From assembly GCF_003148905.1 (NCBI RefSeq), contig NZ_QGHC01000003.1, positions 124,001-188,000 on the forward strand: DNA of 64,000 nucleotides, written 5' to 3'. A program made the translations under genes and the position numbers. The notes under the pieces are model-generated. The model did no database searches. It was given only the letters and a program-made list of their open reading frames with translations, and was not told the DNA's origin. The stretch comes from Fulvimonas soli. Its GTDB lineage: Bacteria > Pseudomonadota > Gammaproteobacteria > Xanthomonadales > Rhodanobacteraceae. Shown piece by piece: positions 8,723 to 16,173 of the stretch (the first letter of the stretch is position 1; every line of letters begins with the position of its first letter).

Positions 8723-9790
8723 TCAGCCGGCGATGGCCACGCCGAGCAGGTGGCCGACCAGGTAGGTGATGAGGCTGGCGGCCAGGGTGATGCCGAGCTG
8801 GCGCGCGATGGAGAACGCCAGGCCGCGGCCGGTGAACAGCGAGGTGCCCAGCGCGATCAGCACCAGGCCCAACGCGGTGGAGGCCGCGCTGGCGAGCAGC
8901 GCCGTCCGGCCGCCGAGCAGGAAGTACGGCGCCACCGGGAACAGCGCGCCGAAGGCGAACAGGCAGAACGAGGAGGCCGAGGCCTTCCACGCCGAGCCGC
9001 CGAGGTCCTCCGGGTCCACGCCCAGGTCCTCGCGCACCATGGTGTCCAGCGCGGCGCGCGGCGTCTCCAGCAGGTGCCGCGCCAGCGCGTCGGCGGCGGC
9101 CGGCTCCAGCCCCTTCTCGCGGTAGCTGCGTGCCAGGTACTGCTGGCCGTCCTCCGGCGCCACCGCGAGGCGCTCGGCGCGCTCGGTGATCTGCGCCTGG
9201 TAGAACTCGCGCGAGCTGTTCACCGACAGCCACTCGCCCAGCGCCATCGAGCAGGCGCCGGCGACCAGCCCGGCCAGGCCGGCCAGCAGCACCGCGTGGT
9301 CGCCGGTGGCGGCGCCGGCCATGCCCATCACCAGGCTGGCGTTGGAGACCAGGCCGTCGTTGGCGCCGAGCACCGCGGCGCGCAGGGTGTTGCCGCTCTG
9401 CGCGGCGTGGCGGCCACGCGGCACCGGCAGCGGTACCGCCTCGCCGGCGAAGTGGTTGCGCTGCCCCTCGCGGTCCACCGGGGTGGCGAGGTGGTCGGCG
9501 TGCTCCAGCCGCACCACCGTGGGCATCACGAAGCCGGTGCCGAAGCGCGCCGCGAGCCAGCCCAGCGCGCGCACGCGCAGGCGCGCGCGCGGCGGCGGCA
9601 CCGGCTCGCCCGCCTCGCGCAGGCGCTCCTCCCAGAAGCGCGCGTTGGCCTGCTCGATGTCGGCGATGCGCCGGTAGGCCGTGGCCTGCCGCGGGTTCTC
9701 CGCCAGCTCCGCCAGCCGCGCGTAGAGCGCGGCGTTGTCGCGCTCGATGCGCAGGTTCTCGCGGAAGCGCCGGGTGCGGTGGCTGTTCAT
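8723..9790 (-). CDS. MbfA-like ferritin-domain/VIT1-CCC1 membrane transporter
   Basis: 355 residues. An N-terminal Glu-rich helical segment (about residues 10-60) resembles the rubrerythrin/ferritin-like region of MbfA. A VIT1/CCC1 domain follows: AAVLGANDGLVSNASLVMGM and GLVAGACSMALGEWLSV, then three C-terminal membrane helices (SFCLFAFGALFPVAPYFLL onward). VIT1/CCC1 proteins move Fe2+ or Mn2+; MbfA-type fusions are iron exporters in alphaproteobacteria. Metal and direction here are inferred. AGGAGG lies before ATG 9790. The next gene upstream (DUF2165) overlaps its start by four bases, so the two are translated together. Confidence 0.85.
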   Translation of the reverse strand: MNSHRTRRFRENLRIERDNAALYARLAELAENPRQATAYRRIADIEQANARFWEERLREAGEPVPPPRARLRVRALGWLAARFGTGFVMPTVVRLEHADHLATPVDREGQRNHFAGEAVPLPVPRGRHAAQSGNTLRAAVLGANDGLVSNASLVMGMAGAATGDHAVLLAGLAGLVAGACSMALGEWLSVNSSREFYQAQITERAERLAVAPEDGQQYLARSYREKGLEPAAADALARHLLETPRAALDTMVREDLGVDPEDLGGSAWKASASSFCLFAFGALFPVAPYFLLGGRTALLASAASTALGLVLIALGTSLFTGRGLAFSIARQLGITLAASLITYLVGHLLGVAIAG

Positions 9791-10284
9791 GGTTCCGCGT
9801 CCTCCTCGCGCTGCCCCAGGTAGAGCAGCGCGGCCAGCAGCACCACCACGAAGCGGGACGCGCTCTCCAGCCCGTTCCATGGCGTGGACATCCACATGCC
9901 GAACCATTCGCCGCCGATCGCCATGAAGCCGCCCAGCCACAGCAGCACGCCCGTGGTGAGGCCGAGCACCGCGAGGCCCTTGGCACGGTGGAAGGCGGCG
10001 GCGGGCAGCCGGCGCGCGCGCCACAGCCGCCAGGCGCCCAGCGCGCACAGCGCCGCGGCCAGCGTCTCGGCGGCGACGATCAGCGCGTAGGCGGCGCGCT
10101 GCAGCAGCGGCGAGTGGATCGCGCGGTAGCGGATGCCGGCGTCGGGGAAGATCGTGTCCATCGCCAGCACGTGCCGCACGAACGGCCAGTTGCTGCCGTA
10201 GTCGGTGAGGTTGCCGAAGGCCGCCAGCGCCAGCCACAGCGCGATCGCCGCGACCAGCAGGATCTTCGACAGGCGCACCGCCAC
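9787..10284 (-). CDS. DUF2165 family small membrane protein
   Basis: 165 residues with four predicted membrane helices (residues about 5-22, 60-88, 100-125 and 142-157), separated by NLTDYGSNWPFVRHVLAMDT and a MSTPWNG-type loop. The pattern FGNLTDYxSNxxFVxHVLxMDT is characteristic of DUF2165 predicted small integral membrane proteins; the function is unknown. I chose GTG 10284 because GAGGG lies 8 nt upstream; a second in-frame GTG at 10278 is possible. It overlaps the VIT1-type gene by four bases and follows the ArsC/Spx-like gene by 11 bp, so the three may be cotranscribed. Confidence 0.82.
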   Translation of the reverse strand: MAVRLSKILLVAAIALWLALAAFGNLTDYGSNWPFVRHVLAMDTIFPDAGIRYRAIHSPLLQRAAYALIVAAETLAAALCALGAWRLWRARRLPAAAFHRAKGLAVLGLTTGVLLWLGGFMAIGGEWFGMWMSTPWNGLESASRFVVVLLAALLYLGQREEDAEP

Positions 10285-10295
10285 CGCCGCGGCCC

Positions 10296-10667
10296 TCAGC
10301 GCCCGAACAGCTTCTTGAAGCCGTTGTCGCTGAAGCCCACGCTGACGCTGCCGTCCTCCTTGAGCACCACCGGGCGGCGGATCAGCGCGGGGTATTCCTT
10401 CAGCAGCAGCGTCCACTCCGGGTCGGAGCCGGGGTTCTTGCGCTGCGGCAGCAGGTTGCGCCAGGTGGTGGAGGACTTGTTGACCAGCTTCTCCCAGCCG
10501 CCGAGCTGCCGCGCCCAGGCCTTGAGCGTGGCGGCCGGCACCGGATCGGCGCGGTAGTCGACGAAGGTGTACGGCACCTCGAAGCGGTCGAGCCAGTGGC
10601 GCGCCTTGCGGCAGGTGTCGCAGGTGGGCAGGCCGTAGAGGGTCACGGGGGTGGCGGTGGTGATCAT
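10296..10667 (-). CDS. Spx/ArsC-family (YffB-like) thioredoxin-fold protein
   Basis: 123 residues. The start VTLYGLPTCDTCRKARHWLD carries a C-x-x-C pair at the ArsC/Spx active-site position. The family arginine is in the PALIRRPVV region (residues about 95-102), followed by VGFSDNGFKKLFG. This is the short YffB branch, which lies next to dapE in E. coli; here it lies between dapD and DUF2165. ArsC-like proteins use glutathione or thioredoxin chemistry, but YffB proteins are not confirmed arsenate reductases, so I do not call arsenic resistance. Confidence 0.9.
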   Translation of the reverse strand: MITTATPVTLYGLPTCDTCRKARHWLDRFEVPYTFVDYRADPVPAATLKAWARQLGGWEKLVNKSSTTWRNLLPQRKNPGSDPEWTLLLKEYPALIRRPVVLKEDGSVSVGFSDNGFKKLFGR

Positions 10668-10740
10668 GGGGTTGGCCCGGGCGTTGCGGGAAGCGGGAGA
10701 CGAGGAGCGGGAAGTGAGTTAGTGAGTAGTGAGTTGAATG

Positions 10741-10768
10741 AGGTGAGGTGAGGTGAGGCGAGGTGAGG
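10741..10768. repeat. Pentanucleotide AGGTG tandem repeat
   Basis: Five consecutive 5-bp units (AGGTG x3, AGGCG, AGGTG) plus AGG. The preceding 60 bp are made of related purine-rich words (GGGAAG, GTGAGT). It fills the gap between the ArsC/Spx-like gene and the end of dapD. No function is evident. Confidence 0.7.
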
Positions 10769-10824
10769 CCGACGGCGCACGCAGGTGTCCGCGCCCTCGC
10801 CACTCGTCCCTCGCCCCTATCCCA

Positions 10825-11652
10825 TCACTCCGCACTCCTCAGCAACTCGTTGATGCCGGTCTTGGCGCGGGTCTTCTCGTCCACCCGCTTCACGATGACG
10901 GCGGCGTACAGGCTGTGCGAGCCGTCCTTCGCCGGCAGGCTGCCGGCCACCACCACGCTGCCGGCCGGCACGCGGCCGTAGCTCACCTCGCCGGTGGCGC
11001 GGTCGTAGATGCGCGTGGACTGGCCGAGGAACACGCCCATGCCGATCACGCTGCCCTTCTCCACCACCACGCCCTCGACCACTTCCGAGCGCGCGCCGAT
11101 GAAGCAGCCGTCCTCGACGATGGTGGGGTTGGCCTGCAGGGGCTCCAGCACGCCGCCGATGCCCACGCCGCCGGACAGGTGCACGTTCGCGCCGATCTGC
11201 GCGCAGGAGCCGACCGTGGCCCAGGTGTCCACCATGGTGCCCGGCCCCACGTGGGCGCCGATGTTGACGTAGCTCGGCATCAGCACGGCGTCCTTCGCGA
11301 CGTGCGCGCCGCGGCGCACCAGCGCGCCGGGCACCACGCGCGCGCCGAGCTGCTCCAGCGCCAGGTCGTCGCCGTGGGCGAAGCGCAGCGGCACCTTGTC
11401 GTAGGCCAGCGCCGGGCCACCGTCCACCACGCGGTTGCCACTGATGCGGAAGTACAGCAGCACCGCCTTCTTGATCCACTGGTTCACCGTCCAGCCGCCC
11501 TGCCCGTCCGGCTCGGCGACGCGGCGCTCGCCGCTCTCCAGCAGGTCGAGCACCTGTTCCACCGCGGGGCGCAGGTGGGTCTCGATCTCGCTCTGGGTCA
11601 GTGCGTTGCGCCGCTCGAAGGCATCGTCGATCAGGCTCTGGAGGGTCTGCAT
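10825..11652 (-). CDS. dapD: Tetrahydrodipicolinate N-succinyltransferase
   Basis: 275 residues, the usual DapD length. It transfers succinyl from succinyl-CoA to tetrahydrodipicolinate, two steps before DapE. The N-terminal helical part ([16 protein letters not shown]) is followed by a left-handed beta-helix of hexapeptide repeats with [20 protein letters not shown] and [20 protein letters not shown], both hallmarks of the family. ATG 11652 gives the standard N-terminus [12 protein letters not shown]; the frame is open further upstream to 11763, but that extension is not family-like. dapD and dapE on the same strand give the succinylase route. Confidence 0.98.
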   Translation of the reverse strand: MQTLQSLIDDAFERRNALTQSEIETHLRPAVEQVLDLLESGERRVAEPDGQGGWTVNQWIKKAVLLYFRISGNRVVDGGPALAYDKVPLRFAHGDDLALEQLGARVVPGALVRRGAHVAKDAVLMPSYVNIGAHVGPGTMVDTWATVGSCAQIGANVHLSGGVGIGGVLEPLQANPTIVEDGCFIGARSEVVEGVVVEKGSVIGMGVFLGQSTRIYDRATGEVSYGRVPAGSVVVAGSLPAKDGSHSLYAAVIVKRVDEKTRAKTGINELLRSAE

Positions 11653-11920
11653 GGCTCGCTCGGAAAATCGGGGCGGCGGCGACGGGCCGCCGCGGGGAAA
11701 CGGCTGCCAAGAGTACACGCTGCGGTGCGCCATGCCCCAGCCCCGGGCACGGCCGGCGCTCAAGTTTCCGTCGGGCCGGCCGTTTCCTCCGTATCGGGTC
11801 CGTCCCCGCGCAGGATGGGCACGCCGCGCGGGAGACGCGGCGGCCGCGGCGCGCCCGGCCGGCGGCCGGCCCGGGAAGCGGCGCGCGCAAGGCGCGCCGC
11901 CGTGCGGCCGGGGAGGCGGA

Positions 11921-13033
11921 GTGACGAGGCGGCAGATCCATCCATCCGAACTGGTCGTGGGGCAACCGCTGCCCTGCGACGCCTACGACGCCAAGGGCAA
12001 GCTGCTGCTGCGCGAGGGCCACGTGCTGACCAGCGAGGCGCAGATCGAGCGGCTGGCGCGCCACGCGCTGTTCGCCGACCACCGCGCCGAGCCGCCGCCG
12101 GAGGAACCGGCCGAGCTGCGCCCGCTGGCGCTGGTCCTCTCCGCAAGGCAGCGCCTGCAGCGGCGGCTGGCCGACGCCGCCGCGCCCGGCTTCGCGGCCG
12201 AGATCCTGCGCATCGGCGCCCTGCTGCGCCTGGCCTGCCGCCGCAACGCCGATGTGGCGCTGGCTTCGATCCTGCTGCGCCGGGACGGCCCCTACGCGAT
12301 CCGCCACGCGGTGAACGTGGCGATCGCCTGCGAGCTGGTCGGCCAGGCGCTGCCGCTGCCGGCGGACCAGCAGGCGGCCACCGTCGCCGCGGCCCTGACC
12401 ATGAACATCGGCATGCTCGACCTGCAGCAGGCGCTGCTCGCCGTCGAGGGACCGCTGGACAACGCCCAGCACGCGGCCGTGCGCGCCCACTGCGAGACCG
12501 GCGTGGTGATGCTGCGCGAGCGCGGCGTGGACGACCCGGTCTGGCTGGAGGCGGTGCGCGACCACCACGAGCGCCCCGACGGCAGCGGCTATCCCGCCGG
12601 CCGGCACGGCGCGGCGATCGGCGTGCCGGCGCGGCTGCTGGCGCTGGGCGACGTGTACTGCGCGCGCGTCTCGGCGCGCGGCTACCGTCCGCCGCTGCAG
12701 CCCAACGTCGCGCTGCGCTGGCTGTTCCTCAACGAGGGCGCGATGCTGGACCGGGAGCTGGCCGCGCTGTTCATCAAGACCGTGGGCATCTACCCGCCGG
12801 GCACCGCCGTGCGCCTGCGCAACGGCTCCATCGCGGTGGTGCTCGAGCGCGGCGCCACCAGCCACGCGCCGAAGGTCGCCTCGATCACCACCCACGACGG
12901 CCTGCGTACCGGCGCGCCGATCCGCCGCCGCAACGACGTGGAGGCGCACGCGGTGAGCGAGGTGGTGGACCTGGACGCGCTGCGGCTGGAGGTGGGCATG
13001 GAGGCGCTGTGGGGAGCGGATGCGGCGGGGTAG
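11921..13033 (+). CDS. Degenerate HD-GYP domain protein
   Basis: 370 residues from GTG 11921, with GGGGAGG just upstream. A DUF3391-like N-terminal segment (residues about 3-60: [20 protein letters not shown]) precedes an HD-GYP domain. The GYP motif is intact ([17 protein letters not shown]), but the HD dyad expected in LLHDIGK is replaced by LTMNIGM, so the metal-binding His-Asp pair is lost. HD-GYP proteins hydrolyse cyclic di-GMP. This one is likely catalytically impaired and may bind or sense instead; that is inference. Variants with MN in place of HD form a recurrent subfamily in my recollection. Confidence 0.85.
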   Translation: MTRRQIHPSELVVGQPLPCDAYDAKGKLLLREGHVLTSEAQIERLARHALFADHRAEPPPEEPAELRPLALVLSARQRLQRRLADAAAPGFAAEILRIGALLRLACRRNADVALASILLRRDGPYAIRHAVNVAIACELVGQALPLPADQQAATVAAALTMNIGMLDLQQALLAVEGPLDNAQHAAVRAHCETGVVMLRERGVDDPVWLEAVRDHHERPDGSGYPAGRHGAAIGVPARLLALGDVYCARVSARGYRPPLQPNVALRWLFLNEGAMLDRELAALFIKTVGIYPPGTAVRLRNGSIAVVLERGATSHAPKVASITTHDGLRTGAPIRRRNDVEAHAVSEVVDLDALRLEVGMEALWGADAAG

Positions 13034-13047
13034 CGGGGCGCTTTGCC

Positions 13048-13211
13048 CGTCATTCCGGCGCGGGCCGGACGAGCGCGCAGCGCGAAGAACGCCCGCAGGG
13101 GCGAACGCAGCGAGTCATCCAGTGGGATGAACCGTGCGAAGCGCTCGAAAATCGGTTCTGCGTGCTTCGCACGACGCACTTCACTGGATTCCGGCCTGCG
13201 CCGGAACGACG
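13048..13211. repeat. Second GTCATTCC-type MITE-like repeat
   Basis: A 164-bp unit with imperfect 22-bp inverted ends (13048-13069 and 13190-13211, two mismatches). It shares the core GGGGCGAACGCAGCGAGTCA followed by TCCAGTGG with the element at 8484-8713. It occupies most of the 300 bp between the convergent HD-GYP gene and glnD. The remainder of that gap shows no gene. Confidence 0.7.
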
Positions 13212-13333
13212 GCGAGGGGAAGCAGGCTCACCGATCAATCTGCCTGGCCCGCACCATCGGCGCATATCGGCATTCAAGCCGCCAGGCACCGCCAAGGCGC
13301 GCTGGCCGGCTTTGACCCCGCCCTACCAACCGC

Positions 13334-16021
13334 TCACCCCCTGCCCTGCCCGATGCGCAGCAGCAGCGCCCGGCGCAGCCGCTCCTGCCGCGCGGCGTCC
13401 AGCGGCGCGTCGTGGCGGTCGCTGAGCAGGAAGAAGTCCTCCACCCGTTCGCCGAAGGTGGCGATGCGCGCGTCGTGCACGCGCACCCCGGCGTCCACCA
13501 GCGCCTGCGCCACCGCGGCGAGCAGGCCCGGGTGGTCGGCGCACACCAGCGCGAGCTGGGTGCGGGAGCCGGCGGGGTGGAAGCCGATCTGTGGCGTCAT
13601 CTGGAAGTGCCGCAGCTGGCGCGACAGGCTGCGCCGGGTCGGGTGCACCGGCCCCGGCTGCGCCAGCGCGCGCGCCAGGCGCTGCTGCAGTTCCTCCGCG
13701 CGCGCCGGCGTGGCCGGCTGCTGGCCGTCGGCCTCCAGCAGCAGGAAGGTATCCAGCGCCATGCCGTTGGCGGCGCCGAGCACGCGCGCCTCCAGCACCG
13801 AGAAGCGCAGCCGGTCGAGCATCGCGGTGATGTTGGCGAACAGGCCGTCGCGGTCGGGCGTGTAGACGAACAGCTCGGTGGCGCCGCGCACCGAGAACGG
13901 GTGCACCGCCACCAGCGGCGTGGCGCCGCCCGCGCGCAGGATCGCCGCGGTCTGCCAGGCGATCTGCTCGGGGCGGTGGCGCAGGAAGCTGGCGTCGGGG
14001 AAGTCCGCCCACAGCCGCCGGGCGGCGGCTTCCGCGAAGCCCTCGGCCGCGAGCATCGGCAGGGCGAGCCGCTGGCATTCCCGCACGCGCGCCGCGGCGT
14101 CGCGCGCCGGCTCCACGTCGCTGCGCAGCGCATAGCGGGTGGCGCTGTAGAGGTCGGCCAGCAGGCGGTCCTTCCAGCCGTTCCACAGCTTCGGGCTGGT
14201 GCCGATGATGTCGGCGATGGTGAGCAGGTAGAGCTGGCCCAGCCGCTCGCGGTTCTGCACCGCCCCGGCGAAGCGCTCGACCACCTCCGGGTCGGTGATG
14301 TCCTGGCGCTGCGCGGTGGTGCTCATCAAGAGGTGCCAGCGCACCAGCCAGGCCACGCGCTCGGCGTCGTTCTCCGGCAGGCCCAGCCGCATGCAGAACG
14401 CGCGCGCCTCCTCTTCGCCCAGCACCGAGTGGTCGCCGCCGCGGCCCTTGGCGATGTCGTGGAACAGCGCGGCCAGCAGCAGCACCTCCGGCGTGGGCAG
14501 CGTGGGCCAGATGTCGCAGGCCAGCGGGAACGCCTCGCGCGCCTCGGCGTCGGCGAAGCGCGCCACGTTGCGCAGCACGCGCATGGTGTGCTCGTCCACC
14601 GTGTAGACGTGGAACAGGTCGTACTGCATGCGCCCGAACACGCGGCCGAAGGCGGGAATCACCGCCGCCAGCAGGCCGTGCCGGTTCATCCGCCACAGCG
14701 CGTCCACCGCCGGCGCGCCGCGCCGCAGCAGGCGCAGGAAGGCCGCCAGCACCGCGGGGTCCCCGGCCAGCGCGCCGTCGTGCAGCGCGGTGGCCTGGTG
14801 GATGCGGCGCATGGTGTCGGCGGTGAAGCCGACGATGCCGGGCTCGTCCAGCCGCGCGATGAACGCCTCCACCAGCGCGGCCGGGCGGCGCACGAACAGG
14901 TCCGGGTCGCGCGCGGCCAGGCGCGCGCCGAAGCGCAGGAAGTCCGCGCCCACCGGCTGCGCCGCGGCGGGCGGTTCGAGCATCTCCTCGAAGCGCTCCA
15001 CCATCTGCACGCCCAGCCGCTCGACCTGGCTGGCGGCGCGGTAGTAGCCCTGCATGAACTGCTCGACGCCGAGGTTCTTCTCGTGCTCGTCCTCGAAGCC
15101 CAGCCGCGCGGCCAGCCCGCGCTGGTAGTCGAACAGCAGCCGCTCCTCCGGCCGCCGCGCCTCCAGGTGCAGCGCGAAGCGGTAGCGGTGCAGCGTGGCC
15201 TCGGCGCGCGCCAGCGTGTCGCGCTCGGCCGGGTCGAGCAGGCCCTCGGCGACCATCGCGTCGAAGTCGGGGGCGTGCGCCAGGCGCCGGCCCAGCCAGC
15301 GCAGCGAGTCGAGCGTGCGCAGGCCGCCGGGGCCGTCCTTGAGGTTGGGCTCCAGGTTGTAGGCGCTGTCGTTGAAGCGCGCGTGGCGCGCGTCGCGCTC
15401 GGCCAGCCGCGCGGCCAGGTAGGCGGCCGGCGGCCACAGCGCCGGGTCCTCGACGGTGGCGCGCAGGCGCGCGTCCAGCGCCGGATCGCCGGCCAGCCGG
15501 CGCGCGTCGAGCAGGCTGGTGAACACGCTGGCCTCGGCCGCCGCCAGCGCGCGGCACTGCGCCGGCTCGCGCACCGCGTGGCCGACCTTGAGGCCCACGT
15601 CCCACAGCGTGGTGAAGTACTGCTCCAGCGCGCGCAGGCGCGCCGCGTCGGCGCGCTCGGCCAGCACCAGCAGGTCCACGTCCGAGTACGGGAACAGCAG
15701 GCCGCGGCCGAAACCGCCTACCGCGAACAGCGCCGCGCCCTCCACCTCGCCCAGGCAGGCGGTCCAGGCATGCACCACGATGCGCTGCACCGCCTCGGCG
15801 CGGCGACGCGCCAGCGCGGTGGCGTCGGCGCCGTCGCGGAAGGCGGTGGCCAGGTCGCGGTCCACGTCGCCCAGCAGCTGGCGCAGCGCGTGGCGCGCCT
15901 CGGTGGACACGCCCGAGCGCGGCACCGCCACGGGCAGCCGGGGAAGCGGCGGAAGGCGGGAAGCGGCGGTCACGGGTTCGGCGCGGCCTGGCGGATGCGG
16001 ATGAAGGGCGGCATGGCGCAT
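13334..16021 (-). CDS. glnD: Bifunctional [protein-PII] uridylyltransferase/uridylyl-removing enzyme
   Basis: About 895 residues. GlnD uridylylates PII proteins under nitrogen limitation and removes UMP under nitrogen excess. The nucleotidyltransferase motif GGFGRGLLFPYSDVDLLVL, the helical NLKDGPGGLRTLDSLRWLGR region, an HD domain (ALFHDIAKGRGGDHS) and two C-terminal ACT domains (about 690-770 and 800-880) are in the family order. I placed the start at ATG 16021; GTG 15973 would trim 16 poorly conserved residues. The gene is divergent from the S9 peptidase gene. Confidence 0.97.
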   Translation of the reverse strand: MRHAALHPHPPGRAEPVTAASRLPPLPRLPVAVPRSGVSTEARHALRQLLGDVDRDLATAFRDGADATALARRRAEAVQRIVVHAWTACLGEVEGAALFAVGGFGRGLLFPYSDVDLLVLAERADAARLRALEQYFTTLWDVGLKVGHAVREPAQCRALAAAEASVFTSLLDARRLAGDPALDARLRATVEDPALWPPAAYLAARLAERDARHARFNDSAYNLEPNLKDGPGGLRTLDSLRWLGRRLAHAPDFDAMVAEGLLDPAERDTLARAEATLHRYRFALHLEARRPEERLLFDYQRGLAARLGFEDEHEKNLGVEQFMQGYYRAASQVERLGVQMVERFEEMLEPPAAAQPVGADFLRFGARLAARDPDLFVRRPAALVEAFIARLDEPGIVGFTADTMRRIHQATALHDGALAGDPAVLAAFLRLLRRGAPAVDALWRMNRHGLLAAVIPAFGRVFGRMQYDLFHVYTVDEHTMRVLRNVARFADAEAREAFPLACDIWPTLPTPEVLLLAALFHDIAKGRGGDHSVLGEEEARAFCMRLGLPENDAERVAWLVRWHLLMSTTAQRQDITDPEVVERFAGAVQNRERLGQLYLLTIADIIGTSPKLWNGWKDRLLADLYSATRYALRSDVEPARDAAARVRECQRLALPMLAAEGFAEAAARRLWADFPDASFLRHRPEQIAWQTAAILRAGGATPLVAVHPFSVRGATELFVYTPDRDGLFANITAMLDRLRFSVLEARVLGAANGMALDTFLLLEADGQQPATPARAEELQQRLARALAQPGPVHPTRRSLSRQLRHFQMTPQIGFHPAGSRTQLALVCADHPGLLAAVAQALVDAGVRVHDARIATFGERVEDFFLLSDRHDAPLDAARQERLRRALLLRIGQGRG

Positions 16022-16173
16022 TGTGGCCCAGCCGGCCGCCGCGTTGCATGGACGCGCGCCGCCCACCCCTGACGAGTGGCCCGGTCCGCCGCGGACCGCG
16101 GATGCTAGAGTCGGCCGGCGCATGCCCGGCGGGGCCGCCGCATGCCTGTCGCCACCACGCAAGGGGAAACACG

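Noticed and set aside
10296-10667. Arsenate reductase (arsenic resistance) call
   Set aside because: It belongs to the YffB-like branch of the ArsC/Spx fold, and no ars genes are nearby.
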